Shown here: in pieces, positions 34,628 through 43,945 of the stretch | Numbering within the stretch: position 1 is the first letter of the stretch | How the letters are laid out: the number at the start of each line of letters is the position of its first letter | Assembly: GCF_008370045.1 (NCBI RefSeq) | Contig: NZ_VOBN01000019.1 | Location: forward strand, 56,366-120,365 | DNA: 64,000 nucleotides | Reading direction: 5' to 3' | Origin: Pseudomonas sp. ANT_J12 | GTDB taxonomy: Bacteria; Pseudomonadota; Gammaproteobacteria; Pseudomonadales; Pseudomonadaceae | Notes under the pieces: model-generated | What the model was told of the DNA's origin: nothing | What the model saw: only the letters and a program-made list of their open reading frames with translations | Database searches by the model: none | Position numbers and translations under genes: made by a program

Positions 34628-37600
34628 ATGCGTGCCTGTCTTTTGCTGCTGATGCTGTTGACCATGACGCATGCAGCGGCCGAGCCGGTCAGCCAGCATC
34701 TGCTCGGACGCTCCACCGTGGACGGCTTCGATGTGCGCCTCGATGACAAAGACTGGGAATGGCTGCGCAACAAGCGGGTCTTGCGTCTCGGTGTAACGGG
34801 CCCGGACTACCCGCCGTTCGAGGTGACGCGCAATCACGATGAACTGGAAGGCATCACCGCCGACTACGCCGATCTGCTGGCCCAACTGCTGCACGTCAAG
34901 ATCGAGGTCCGGCGTTACGCCACGCGCGACGCCGCCATGCAGGCACTCAAGGTCGATGAGCTGGATCTGCTCGGGACGTCGAACAACTTCGAGGCGGCCG
35001 ATCCCGAACTGATGAGTTCGCGGGCCTATGCCGAAGATCAACCCATGCTGGTCACCCGGCTGGACGAGCAAATGCCCGAGGACCTCGCCGGCAAGCGCAT
35101 CGCCATGGTCGATGACTATCTGCCCGCCGCAAGCATCACTGCGTTCTATCCCGAGGCGAGTCTGCACCTTTATCCCTCGACGCTTGAAGCCATCGGCGCC
35201 GTAGCGTTCGGCCAGGATGACGTCTACCTGGGCGACTTCATCAGCGCCAATTACCTGATCAACAATAACTACCTGAACAACGTTCACCTGGCGGGGCCCT
35301 CCGGGCTGGACGCCAATCCGTTTGGCTTTGCCCTGGCCCGCAGCAATGCGCGGCTGACGAGGATTGTCGATCAGGCACTGGCCGCGATTCCCATGGACCG
35401 GCGCGATGCCATCGAGCGGCGCTGGAGTGCGGACCGGGCCAACATTTCCGGCCAGCAACGTGTTCGATTGAGCCCCAGCGAACAACACTGGCTGGCTCTG
35501 CACCCGACGTTGACCGTGGGCGTTGTCGAAGACTTTGCGCCACTGACATTTTTCGATGCCCAGGGGCGCTTCAGCGGCTTGACCGCGCAATTACTCACCT
35601 TGATCAGCCAGCGCAGCGGCTTGACCTTCAAGGTCCTGCGCAGCCGTTCACTGGATCAGCAGGTCCAGCAACTCAAGGCCGGGGAGATTGATCTGTTGCC
35701 GGCGATTATTCCCAGCCGCGAATGGGAAGGCGAGTTGCGCTTCACCCGCGCGTACCTGAGCAACCCGTTCGTGCTGGTCAGCAGCGCGACCCCGGGCAGC
35801 CCGAAAACCCTGGATGATCTGGCCGGAAAACGCCTGGCGATCTACCACAGTCATCCGTTGCGCGAGTACATTCGGGCGCGCGCGCCGGACATTCGCCTGG
35901 TGGAGGTGCAAGGCCCGGCCCAGGGCCTGGAGTCGGTGATCAAAGGGCAGGCTGATGCGGCCCTCAGTTCACTGATCCTGACCCGTTACCTGATTGCCCG
36001 GCATTACCGCGAGCGCTTGCGGATCAACAGTACCGTGGGCGACGAACCGGCGCGCATCACCCTGGCCACCGAACGCGGTGCGCTTGAGCTGCACTCGATT
36101 CTGAACAAGGCCTTGCTGAGCATTCCGCCCCAGGAACTGGACGAACTGGTGGCGCGCTGGAGCAACAACGAGGTGGTGGACGACAGTTATTGGCTGCGTC
36201 ATCGCCGCGCCATTTTTCAAGGTTTTGCCGCTGTCGGCGCCTTGCTGTTACTGGCGTTAGGCTGGATCGCCTGGCAGCGCCGACAGATTCGCCAACGCCA
36301 ACAATGGTTGCAGCAGTTGCAGGACGCCAAGGATGCCGCCGACGACGCCAACCGGGCAAAAACCACGTTTCTGGCGACCATGAGCCATGAAATCCGCACG
36401 CCGATGAACGCCCTGATCGGCATGCTCGAACTGGCCCTCAAACGCTCCGAAGAGGGCATCACCGACCGTTTCGCCATTGAGGTGGCGTCCGGTTCCGCGC
36501 AGCAGTTGCTGGCGTTGATCGGCGACATTCTGGACATCGCCCGCATCGAGTCCGGGCATTTGTCGCTGACGCCGGAACGGGCCAATCTGCACGAATTGAC
36601 GGCATCGGTGTGCCGGGTTTTCGAAGGGCTGGCGCGGCAGAAAGGGCTGGATTGGCGGGTCGAACTGGACGAGCACAGTGACTGCGATGTGTTGATCGAC
36701 CCCCTGCGTTTCAAGCAAGTGCTGTCCAATCTGTTGAGCAATGCCATCAAGTTCACTGAAGAAGGTCAGGTAAGCCTGACCTTGCGCGCCGAGCCCGGGA
36801 TCTCCGGCCATCGGTTGGTGAGCGTGGTGATTGAAGACAGTGGCATCGGCATCAGCGCCGCCGACCAGCAGCGGCTGTTCAGCCCGTTCGTCCAGGCGGG
36901 CAAGACGCCGCAATCCGGCCGCAGCGGTTCAGGGCTGGGCTTGGTGATCAGCCGTTCCTTGTGCGAAATGATGGGCGGGCGATTGCAGCTTCACAGCACG
37001 CTGGGTGGGGGCACGCAGGTTGAGGTCAGTCTGGATGTGCCAGTCCTTCAACCCTTGGTTGGCGACGTTGTGCCGCCCAATGGATTGTTACTGCCGACCC
37101 GGCAGTTAACGATTCTGGTGGTCGATGATTACCCGGCCAATCGGCTGTTGCTGTCGCGACAACTGAGTTATCTGGGGCACCGGGTGCTGGAGGCCGAGGA
37201 CGGCGAACAGGGGCTGGGGCAATGGCGCCGCCAGCCGCTCGATGTGCTCATCACCGACTGCAACATGCCGGTGCTCAGTGGGTATGAACTGGCGATGGCG
37301 ATTCGTGATGAAGAACGCGCCCAAGGCTTGCCCGCCACGCTGATCCTGGGCTTTACCGCCAATGCCCAGCCCGAGGAAAAGCGCCGTTGCCTTGAGGCCG
37401 GCATGGATGATTGCCTGTTCAAACCGATTCGTCTGGGGGATCTGAGCGCGTGGCTGGCGGCCAGGTTTCCAGGCGAATTGAACGCTGCGGATATTCCGTC
37501 ACCACCGGCATCAGAGATTGACTTGAGTGGCCTTGAGCAATACGTCGGCAGCGACCGCACCTTGATCAATCGCCTGGTGCACGATCTGGCGGTGACCAAT

Positions 37601-37831
37601 CGTGAGGATCGTCAACACCTGCTTCAGGCGCACGCGGCGGGCAATCGCCAGGACCTCCAGGACCTGGCGCACCGCATCAAGGGCGGTGCGCGCATGGTCC
37701 GGGCGATCCGGCTGGTCGAGTGTTGCGAGCAACTGGAAATGGCTTGCGCCGAAGGCCGTGCGGTGTTGATCGACGAGGCCGTCGAACGCTTGCAGCAGAG
37801 CATGGCGCGCCTCGACCAGAGTCTTGGCTAG
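34628..37831 (+). CDS. rocS1: Unorthodox hybrid histidine kinase with two periplasmic binding domains, RocS1/BvgS-like
   Basis: A 1067-residue membrane kinase. After a signal peptide (about 1-19, ending HAAAEP) come two tandem family-3 solute-binding-type domains (about 45-270 and 285-510), a single transmembrane helix near 530-550, a coiled linker, a kinase domain with His587 (MSHEIRTPMN), an ATPase with DSGIGIS and GSGLGL motifs, a receiver with Asp877 (ITDCNMP), and an HPt domain with His1015 (LAHRIKGGAR). This is the four-step phosphorelay plan of BvgS/EvgS and RocS1. It follows the RocA1-like gene by 12 nt. The HPt can phosphorylate RocA1 and RocR, and the two pseudo-receivers are candidates to bind it unproductively. 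Confidence 0.87.
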   Translation: MRACLLLLMLLTMTHAAAEPVSQHLLGRSTVDGFDVRLDDKDWEWLRNKRVLRLGVTGPDYPPFEVTRNHDELEGITADYADLLAQLLHVKIEVRRYATRDAAMQALKVDELDLLGTSNNFEAADPELMSSRAYAEDQPMLVTRLDEQMPEDLAGKRIAMVDDYLPAASITAFYPEASLHLYPSTLEAIGAVAFGQDDVYLGDFISANYLINNNYLNNVHLAGPSGLDANPFGFALARSNARLTRIVDQALAAIPMDRRDAIERRWSADRANISGQQRVRLSPSEQHWLALHPTLTVGVVEDFAPLTFFDAQGRFSGLTAQLLTLISQRSGLTFKVLRSRSLDQQVQQLKAGEIDLLPAIIPSREWEGELRFTRAYLSNPFVLVSSATPGSPKTLDDLAGKRLAIYHSHPLREYIRARAPDIRLVEVQGPAQGLESVIKGQADAALSSLILTRYLIARHYRERLRINSTVGDEPARITLATERGALELHSILNKALLSIPPQELDELVARWSNNEVVDDSYWLRHRRAIFQGFAAVGALLLLALGWIAWQRRQIRQRQQWLQQLQDAKDAADDANRAKTTFLATMSHEIRTPMNALIGMLELALKRSEEGITDRFAIEVASGSAQQLLALIGDILDIARIESGHLSLTPERANLHELTASVCRVFEGLARQKGLDWRVELDEHSDCDVLIDPLRFKQVLSNLLSNAIKFTEEGQVSLTLRAEPGISGHRLVSVVIEDSGIGISAADQQRLFSPFVQAGKTPQSGRSGSGLGLVISRSLCEMMGGRLQLHSTLGGGTQVEVSLDVPVLQPLVGDVVPPNGLLLPTRQLTILVVDDYPANRLLLSRQLSYLGHRVLEAEDGEQGLGQWRRQPLDVLITDCNMPVLSGYELAMAIRDEERAQGLPATLILGFTANAQPEEKRRCLEAGMDDCLFKPIRLGDLSAWLAARFPGELNAADIPSPPASEIDLSGLEQYVGSDRTLINRLVHDLAVTNREDRQHLLQAHAAGNRQDLQDLAHRIKGGARMVRAIRLVECCEQLEMACAEGRAVLIDEAVERLQQSMARLDQSLG

Positions 37832-37838
37832 CGCACGA

Positions 37839-38642
37839 TCAATCCCACTGCGGCGCGATGCCTTTAGGGCTGGTCAAGCGCTGACCGCGATCCAGACCGG
37901 CGATCAGCGCCATGTCGGCGTCGCTCAAGGTCAAGGCGCAGGCCTGCAGGTTGCTTTCCAGGTTGGCGCGTTTGGTGGAGGAGGGGATCACCGCGTAACC
38001 CAACTGCATGGCCCAGGCCAGGGTGACGTGTGCCGGGGTCGCTTGCAGGCGCTCGGCGATCTGCTGGATCACCGGGTCCTTCAACACTTCGCCGTAGGCC
38101 AGGGTCATGTAAGAGGTGATCTGGATGCCTTGGCTCTGGGCGAATTCGACGACCTTGCGGTTTTGCAGGTACGGGTGCAGCTCGATCTGGTTGGTGGCGA
38201 TGTTCTCGGCGCCGACCGCGGCGATCGCCTGTTTCATCAGGTCGACGGTGAAGTTGGACACGCCGATCTGGCGGGTCAGGCCTATGTTTTTGGCTTCAAG
38301 CAGTGCGCCCATGAATTCTTCGACGGGCACCTGGTCTTCCGGGGACGGCCAGTGGATCAGCGTCAGGTCCAGGTAGTCGGTCTGCAGGTTGCGCAGGCTC
38401 TGTTTGAGGCTGTCGATCAAGCGGTCCTTGGCGAAGTTGGCGACCCAGATCTTGCTGGTGATGAACAACTCTTGACGCGGGACACCGCTGGCGGCGATGG
38501 CCTGGCCGACTTCGGCTTCGTTCTCGTAGATTTGCGCGGTGTCGATGACCCGGTAGCCCAGTTCAAGACCGGTGCTCACCGAATCGATGACCACCTGGCC
38601 TTGCAGGCGAAACGTACCAAGACCGAATGCGGGAATAGACAT
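37839..38642 (-). CDS. dkgB: Aldo-keto reductase, DkgB type
   Basis: A 267-residue NADPH-dependent aldo-keto reductase (2,5-diketo-D-gluconate reductase B family; the E. coli protein is also 267 residues). It opens IPAFGLGTFRL; the catalytic pair is Asp34 and Tyr39 (DTAQIY), followed by the Lys in SKIW and His in IHWPSP, and the cofactor motif IPSSTKRANLESNL. The start at 38642 is chosen by family alignment. The open frame continues 26 codons upstream without support. It converges on the hybrid kinase gene with 7 nt between the stops. Its physiological substrate, methylglyoxal or sugar ketones, cannot be told from sequence. Confidence 0.93.
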   Translation of the reverse strand: MSIPAFGLGTFRLQGQVVIDSVSTGLELGYRVIDTAQIYENEAEVGQAIAASGVPRQELFITSKIWVANFAKDRLIDSLKQSLRNLQTDYLDLTLIHWPSPEDQVPVEEFMGALLEAKNIGLTRQIGVSNFTVDLMKQAIAAVGAENIATNQIELHPYLQNRKVVEFAQSQGIQITSYMTLAYGEVLKDPVIQQIAERLQATPAHVTLAWAMQLGYAVIPSSTKRANLESNLQACALTLSDADMALIAGLDRGQRLTSPKGIAPQWD

Positions 38643-38788
38643 CAATGACTCCAGGGTTGCAGTGGGAATGGCCACCAGTATCCGCGCCGATGCCCTCGAG
38701 AAAAACCGCAGGTAGGTCAAGTCAATGTTGACGGGAAGTCATGAATGGGTGGCTGGTCGATGAAATTGTGGGTGTTTGGTCTGGCCTG

Positions 38789-38879
38789 TTCGCGGGCAAG
38801 CCTCGCTCCTACAGGTTTGAGATTTTCCGCGAAATATCGGCACGACACACATCCTGTAGGAGCAAGGCTTGCCCGCGAT
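38789..38879. repeat. Inverted REP pair
   Basis: TTCGCGGGCAAGCCTCGCTC and, 65 nt later, its near complement GAGCAAGGCTTGCCCGCGA, a REP doublet in the 583-nt gap between dkgB and the pirin gene. Related elements lie at 41716, 57986 and 63954. Confidence 0.85.
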
Positions 38880-38902
38880 AGCCGTAACGCGGTTTCGGAG
38901 CC

Positions 38903-39150
38903 TTACCCCCGCGCCTCAAGAATCATGCAAGTCGTCGACCCGGTCGCCTACAACCGCCCATCCACGTCATAAATCCGCCCCTCGGCCAGCGCCGTAGAAC
39001 GTCCCGGATGCACAATCTTACCCTCGGCCCGCCCCGGTCTGCTGGCGCCGGTCAACGCGCGGACATAACTGATGCGCAAATCCAGCCTCGTGTAGCCCTG
39101 GCCTTTCTTCAATGGCGTGCATTGTCCTACTGGTGGAACGCTGAGGCTGG
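38903..39150 (-). pseudogene. Remnant of a PaaI-type (hot-dog) thioesterase
   Basis: Read leftward, the frame ending at the TAA at 38903-38905 encodes LKKGQGYTRLDLRISY, then a GRAEGKIVHPGRSTALAEGR stretch, IYDVDGRL and ATGSTTCMIL, the end of a PaaI-family acyl-CoA thioesterase. A TAG at 38948-38950 interrupts it between GRL and ATG, where relatives have a tyrosine codon or similar. The N-terminal part with the catalytic region is missing. No start codon with a ribosome site is visible. The call is by family resemblance and the in-frame stop; exact left and right edges are approximate. Confidence 0.7.
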
Positions 39151-39225
39151 TTGTTGCCCTCTAGTGCTGAATTGAGCGCAGATTTAAGCTGGGTTCATGT
39201 TTCACCCACCTTTTTCGGAGGCACG

Positions 39226-40092
39226 ATGAAAAACATCATCGGTATCTACACCAGTCCACGGGCCCATTGGGTCGGCGACGGTTTTCCGGTTCGCACGCTG
39301 TTTTCCTACGACACCCTGGGCAAACACATCAGCCCGTTCCTGCTGCTCGATCACGCCGGCCCCGCCGAATTCACCCCGACCACTGAGCGCCGTGGTGTGG
39401 GCCAGCATCCGCACCGCGGTTTTGAAACCGTGACCATCGTCTACGACGGCGAAGTGCAACACCGGGACTCCACCGGCAGTGGCGGCACCATCGGCCCTGG
39501 CGACGTGCAATGGATGACGGCGGCCTCGGGGATTCTTCATGAAGAATTCCACTCGGAAAACTTCGCCAAAACGGGCGGCAAACTGGAAATGGTGCAACTG
39601 TGGGTCAACCTGCCGGCCAAGGACAAAATGGCCGACGCCGGTTACCAGACGATCCTCGACCGCGACATCCCGAGCATCCCGCTGCCGGACAACGCGGGCA
39701 GCCTGCGCCTGATTGCCGGTGAGTTCGACGGCCACACTGGCCCATCCCGCACCTTTACGCCCATCGACGTCTGGGATATTCGCCTGAACGCCGGCAAGTT
39801 TCTGACCCTTGATCTGCACGAAGGTCGCAACACCGCGCTGGTGGTGCTGCGCGGCACGGTGCAGGTCAATGGCCTGGAACTGGCGCGGGAAGGGCAGTTG
39901 GCGCTGTTCGAGCGCGACGGTGCTCAGCTCACCCTCGAAGCCAATGGCGACGCGGTGGTGTTGCTGCTGAGCGGCGAACCGATCGATGAACCCATCGTCG
40001 GTCACGGGCCGTTCGTGATGAACACCGAGCAGGAAATCCACCAGGCCTTTGCCGACTTCCAGTCGGGGCGGTTTGGGCGGATGCAAGGGTAA
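39226..40092 (+). CDS. Pirin family protein
   Basis: A 288-residue double-cupin protein of the pirin family. The N-terminal cupin has the metal-binding His pattern QHPHRGFETVT and a later HEEFHSE. Pirins of this type can have quercetinase-like activity or bind regulators; the function here is unknown. The start at 39226 follows CGGAGG by about 5 nt; the open frame upstream lacks a ribosome site. It stands alone, downstream of a degraded thioesterase gene and followed by a palindromic repeat. Confidence 0.9.
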   Translation: MKNIIGIYTSPRAHWVGDGFPVRTLFSYDTLGKHISPFLLLDHAGPAEFTPTTERRGVGQHPHRGFETVTIVYDGEVQHRDSTGSGGTIGPGDVQWMTAASGILHEEFHSENFAKTGGKLEMVQLWVNLPAKDKMADAGYQTILDRDIPSIPLPDNAGSLRLIAGEFDGHTGPSRTFTPIDVWDIRLNAGKFLTLDLHEGRNTALVVLRGTVQVNGLELAREGQLALFERDGAQLTLEANGDAVVLLLSGEPIDEPIVGHGPFVMNTEQEIHQAFADFQSGRFGRMQG

Positions 40093-40101
40093 CCACCCAA
40101 C

Positions 40102-40195
40102 GAGCTGCCGAAGGCTGCGATCTTTGATCCGGCCTTTGGTTTCGGCTATCTCAAAAAGATCAGGATCAAAAGATCGCAGGCTTCGCCAGCTCCTA
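40102..40195. repeat. Inverted repeat with GCTGCGATCTTTGATC arms
   Basis: Left arm GAGCTGCCGAAGGCTGCGAT and right arm ATCGCAGGCTTCGCCAGCTC flank a 40-nt centre. It is a common Pseudomonas intergenic element of a family different from the REPs, and it occupies most of the gap between the pirin and channel genes. Confidence 0.8.
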
Positions 40196-40241
40196 CAATG
40201 TGTGAGATCTTCGCGCTATTGGCCCTCGCTGGAGTTGCTTG

Positions 40242-41684
40242 ATGCTGTCACTGCTCACCAATCACCCACTGCTCGTCGCCGTAGCCTTGATCCTCATCGA
40301 TCTGGGGCTGTGGCGCTTGATCAGCACCAATGGCAGCAACTGGAAACTGGTCGTACGGCTGGTGATTTTCGGCTTGTTCAGCGTCCTGCTGTTCAACGAA
40401 GGCCTGAACCCGATGGAGCCGGCGCCCTGGGCCGACAACGTGCCGCTGCACCTGGCGGCCACCGGTTTGCAGATCGGCTGGTGGCTATTCGGTGCGCGGA
40501 CCCTGACGGTGCTGATCGGCGCGGTGATGATGCAACGGGTCGGGCACACCGGGCGTTTGCTCCAGGATTTGCTGGGCGCGGTGATTTTCCTGATCGCCAT
40601 CATCGCGGCCATGGCCTACGTGCTCGACCTGCCGGTCAAGGGCGTGCTCGCCACGTCCGGCGCGGTGGCGATCATCGTCGGCCTGGCGCTGCAAAGCACC
40701 CTCAGCGACGTGTTCTCCGGCATCGTTTTGAACACCACCAAGCCTTATCAAATCGATGACTGGATTTCCATCGACGGCACCGAGGGCCGGGTCACCGACA
40801 TCGACTGGCGCGCCACGCGCATGCAAACCGCCCAAGGCAGCCTGGCCGTGATCCCCAACTCCCTGGCGGCCAAGGCCAAGATCATCAATTTCAGTCGGCC
40901 GAGCGACATATTCGGCGTGTCCATCAGCCTGCAACTGAGCCCGCACGCGCGGCCCAACACCGTGGTCGAAGCCCTTGAACGGGCGATGCAGGGTTGCCGC
41001 CTGCTGCTGGATCACCCGGCGCCGAGTGTTGCGCTAAAAAGCTCCAGCAGCACCGGCGTGGAATACGAAATCAGTGGGTTTGTGGTCTCGATGGACCAGA
41101 AGCGCGCGGTGCGCAATCTGTTGTTTGACCTGGCGTACCGGCACTTGCAGGCCTCCGGCATCAATATGCTGTCGAGCGTGGAACCCCTGGCGCCGAACAG
41201 TTTCTCCCGACCACGGGCGCTGTTGGAAAGCTCGGCGATTTTCTCGACCCTGCGCCAGGAAGAGAAAGAGACCTTCAGCCAGAACATGACCCTGCAAACC
41301 TTCCGTGCCGGCGAGACGATTCTGGCGGCGGGGGAGGTCAGCGATCATTTGTTCATCATTGAATCCGGGGTTATTTCGGTGACCCTGACCCGTCACGGCA
41401 CCCCGTTCGAATCCGGACGCATGGGCCCTGGCGAGGTGATTGGCGAGGCCGGCATCCTGTCCGATACCTCGGTACCCGCCGCGTTTACCGCCAAGACCTT
41501 TTGCGCCCTGTACCGCATCGAAAAGGCCTACCTCAAACCGTGCCTGGACGCTCGTCACGACATCAACGATGCCATGAAAGCCTTGCTGGATTTCCGCTTG
41601 CACAAGGCGCGGACCTTGACCCAGGACGAACCGGTGGTGGTGCCGAAGAAGGGGTTTTTGCAGTGGTTGCGTCATCGCGCGTGA
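40242..41684 (+). CDS. MscS-type mechanosensitive channel with C-terminal cyclic-nucleotide-binding domain
   Basis: A 480-residue inner-membrane protein. About four N-terminal helices (residues 1-125) lead into the MscS pore and beta domain (IIVGLALQSTLSDVFSG, near 140-160, then DWISIDGTEGRVTDIDWRAT). Residues about 345-450 form a Crp-type cyclic-nucleotide-binding domain (FRAGETILAAGEVSDHLFIIESG ... GEVIGEAGILSD). The channel could thus be gated or tuned by a nucleotide second messenger. GGAG lies 7 nt before the ATG at 40242. Monocistronic by spacing. Confidence 0.88.
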   Translation: MLSLLTNHPLLVAVALILIDLGLWRLISTNGSNWKLVVRLVIFGLFSVLLFNEGLNPMEPAPWADNVPLHLAATGLQIGWWLFGARTLTVLIGAVMMQRVGHTGRLLQDLLGAVIFLIAIIAAMAYVLDLPVKGVLATSGAVAIIVGLALQSTLSDVFSGIVLNTTKPYQIDDWISIDGTEGRVTDIDWRATRMQTAQGSLAVIPNSLAAKAKIINFSRPSDIFGVSISLQLSPHARPNTVVEALERAMQGCRLLLDHPAPSVALKSSSSTGVEYEISGFVVSMDQKRAVRNLLFDLAYRHLQASGINMLSSVEPLAPNSFSRPRALLESSAIFSTLRQEEKETFSQNMTLQTFRAGETILAAGEVSDHLFIIESGVISVTLTRHGTPFESGRMGPGEVIGEAGILSDTSVPAAFTAKTFCALYRIEKAYLKPCLDARHDINDAMKALLDFRLHKARTLTQDEPVVVPKKGFLQWLRHRA

Positions 41685-41715
41685 GTGGGATTTGCGGTGG
41701 ATGGCCGCTGCGCGG

Positions 41716-41789
41716 TTCGCGGGCAAGCCTCGCTCCTACGGGGTTTGAGGTTTGCCGCGACATGTTTGGATGACACAAATCCTGTAGGA
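41716..41789. repeat. REP pair with degraded right half
   Basis: The left arm TTCGCGGGCAAGCCTCGCTC is intact; the right arm survives only as CCTGTAGGA. It belongs to the family at 38789 and 57986. The rest of the 230-nt gap to 41915 shows nothing else. Confidence 0.75.
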
Positions 41790-41914
41790 ACGTTGTCCGA
41801 TGTCTTTTTGGGTGGCCTCGCAATGGCCTCCTCGTCTTCTCGAATATTGGCTATTTGTCGAAACCACGGGCGGGATTAACTTAACGCCACACCCCCTTGT
41901 GACGGAGCCCTGCC

Positions 41915-42355
41915 ATGAAACCTCGTATCGATTTCTACACCGCTTCCCCGGACGCCCTCAAAGCCATGATCGCCCTGGAAACCGCGGTGTCGAAACTGCC
42001 ACTGGAAAAGAACCTGATTGAACTGGTCAAGCTGCGCACCTCGCAAATCAACGGCTGCGCCTTCTGCCTCGACATGCACAGCGCCGATGCCCGCAAGGGC
42101 GGCGAAGACGAGCGTCGTCTGGCCACCTTGTCGGCCTGGCGCGAAACGCCGTTCTTCACCCCGCGTGAACGTGCGGCGATGGCCTGGACTGAATCCCTGA
42201 CCCTGATCAGCCAGACCCACGCTTCGGACGAAGACTACGAACTGGCCACCTCCGAGTTCAGCCCCAAGGAAATGGTCGACCTGACCGTGGCCATTACCAC
42301 CATCAACGCCTGGAACCGCCTGGCGATTGGTTTCCGCAAAATGCCACAAGCCTGA
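41915..42355 (+). CDS. AhpD/carboxymuconolactone-decarboxylase family protein
   Basis: A 146-residue AhpD-like protein with the redox motif CxxC...H: Cys48, Cys51, His55 in NGCAFCLDMH. This is the peroxidase/reductase centre of the AhpD branch, so thiol-based reduction of peroxides or related oxidants is likely. Family members are usually about 145 residues. GGAG precedes the ATG by about 9 nt. It is convergent with emrB, with 0 nt between the ends, and so is probably a separate unit. Confidence 0.92.
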   Translation: MKPRIDFYTASPDALKAMIALETAVSKLPLEKNLIELVKLRTSQINGCAFCLDMHSADARKGGEDERRLATLSAWRETPFFTPRERAAMAWTESLTLISQTHASDEDYELATSEFSPKEMVDLTVAITTINAWNRLAIGFRKMPQA

Positions 42356-43945
42356 TCAATGCGCGTCTGCTGACGGCGCGGCCGGTGGTTGCACCTTGCG
42401 CATCAAGGGCACCATCAGCGTCGCGATAATGAAGCAGACCATGATCATCAAAAACGCGTCGCCATAGGTTTGGGTCTGGGCTTCGCGGTAGGTCAGCAAC
42501 CACAGCTGATGCAGGCTGGCGGTGACACCCGCGTCACCGCTTTGGCCGAGGGCGGCGAAGTTGTTGCCAACCTGGGACAGCCACTGGTTGAGCGCTTCGT
42601 TGGTGCTGTTCAAATGCTCCGCCAGGCGCGTGAAGTGCAGGTTGGTGCGGTCGTTGAGGATGGTGGCGCACGCTGCGATGCCAATCGCGCCGCCCAGGTT
42701 GCGCATCAGGTTGAACAACCCCGACGCATGTTTGAGCCGCGACGGCGCCAGGCCGCCCAAGGTCAGGGTCACCGCCGGTGGCACCGCCAGTTGCTGGGCA
42801 ATCCCGCGCAGCGCTTGCGGCAGCATCAATTCCTTGGCCCCCCAGTCATGGGTGATCGGGCTGAAATCCCACATCGACAACGCGAACAACCCCAGGCCGG
42901 TCATCATGATCCAGCGCAGGTCGATGCGATTGGCCATAAAGGCGTACAGCGGAATCGCCATGATCTGGAACACCCCGGTGGAGAAAACCGCCAGGCCAAT
43001 GTCCAGCGCGCTGTAGCCACGCACCCGACCGAGAAACAGCGGCGTCAGGTAAATCGTGGCGAACAGGCCGATCCCGGTGACGAACGAAAAGAAGCAACCG
43101 AGGGCGAAGTTGCGGTCCTTCAGAGCGCGCAGATCGACGATCGGATTGGCCACGTACAACGTGCGGCTGATGAAGGCCAGGCCGGCGAGGCCGCTGATCC
43201 ACGCAGTGATCAAAATGGTGCTGTCGCTGAACCAGTTCCAGCGTGGGCCTTCTTCGAGGGTGTATTCCAGGCAGCCGAGAAACAGCGCCATGAACACCAT
43301 GCTGAGGTAGTCGGCGCCCTTGAGCAGCGACAATTCCGGCTGGTCGATCTTGACCAGCATCGGCACCGCCACCGCGACGAAAATCCCCGGTACCAGGTTG
43401 ATGTAGAACAGCCAGTGCCAGGACGAAATGTCGGTGATCCAGCCACCGATTACCGGGCCCAAGGTCGGTGCCAGCGAAGCCACCGCACCGATGGTCGCGG
43501 CGGCGATCACCCGTTGTTTGCCGGTGAAGAAAAAGAACGCGGTGGTGAACACCAACGGGATCATCGAGCCGCCGAGAAACCCCTGCAGGGCACGGAACGC
43601 GATCATGCTCTGGATGTTCCAGGCCACGCCGCAGAGCAGGCTGGCCAGGGTGAAGCCCACCGCCGAGGCGCAGAACAGCCAACGGGTCGAGAACACCCGG
43701 GACAACCAGCCCGACAGCGGAATCACGATGATTTCAGCGATCAGGTAACTGGTCTGCACCCACGCGGTTTCGTCGGTGCCCGCCGAGAGTCCGCCGCCGA
43801 TGTCACGCAACGAGGCGGAGACAATCTGGATGTCGAGCAGCGCAATGAACATGCCGATGCACATGCTGGCGAAGGCGAAGACCTTGGTCGCCGTCGCCAT
43901 GTTGGCAACATTGAACGGCCGCGCGGGAGCGGCGACGGTGCTCAT
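42356..43945 (-). CDS. MFS drug transporter of the EmrB/QacA (DHA2) family
   Basis: A 529-residue inner-membrane transporter with about 14 hydrophobic helices and the DHA2 signature regions (LDIQIVSASLRDIGG, WVQTSYLIAEIIVIPLSG, ALQGFLGGSMIP). It works with the adaptor encoded directly upstream: its ATG overlaps the adaptor stop by 4 nt (ATGA). Expected role is proton-driven efflux of hydrophobic toxic compounds through the adaptor and an outer-membrane channel not encoded here. Confidence 0.92.
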   Translation of the reverse strand: MSTVAAPARPFNVANMATATKVFAFASMCIGMFIALLDIQIVSASLRDIGGGLSAGTDETAWVQTSYLIAEIIVIPLSGWLSRVFSTRWLFCASAVGFTLASLLCGVAWNIQSMIAFRALQGFLGGSMIPLVFTTAFFFFTGKQRVIAAATIGAVASLAPTLGPVIGGWITDISSWHWLFYINLVPGIFVAVAVPMLVKIDQPELSLLKGADYLSMVFMALFLGCLEYTLEEGPRWNWFSDSTILITAWISGLAGLAFISRTLYVANPIVDLRALKDRNFALGCFFSFVTGIGLFATIYLTPLFLGRVRGYSALDIGLAVFSTGVFQIMAIPLYAFMANRIDLRWIMMTGLGLFALSMWDFSPITHDWGAKELMLPQALRGIAQQLAVPPAVTLTLGGLAPSRLKHASGLFNLMRNLGGAIGIAACATILNDRTNLHFTRLAEHLNSTNEALNQWLSQVGNNFAALGQSGDAGVTASLHQLWLLTYREAQTQTYGDAFLMIMVCFIIATLMVPLMRKVQPPAAPSADAH

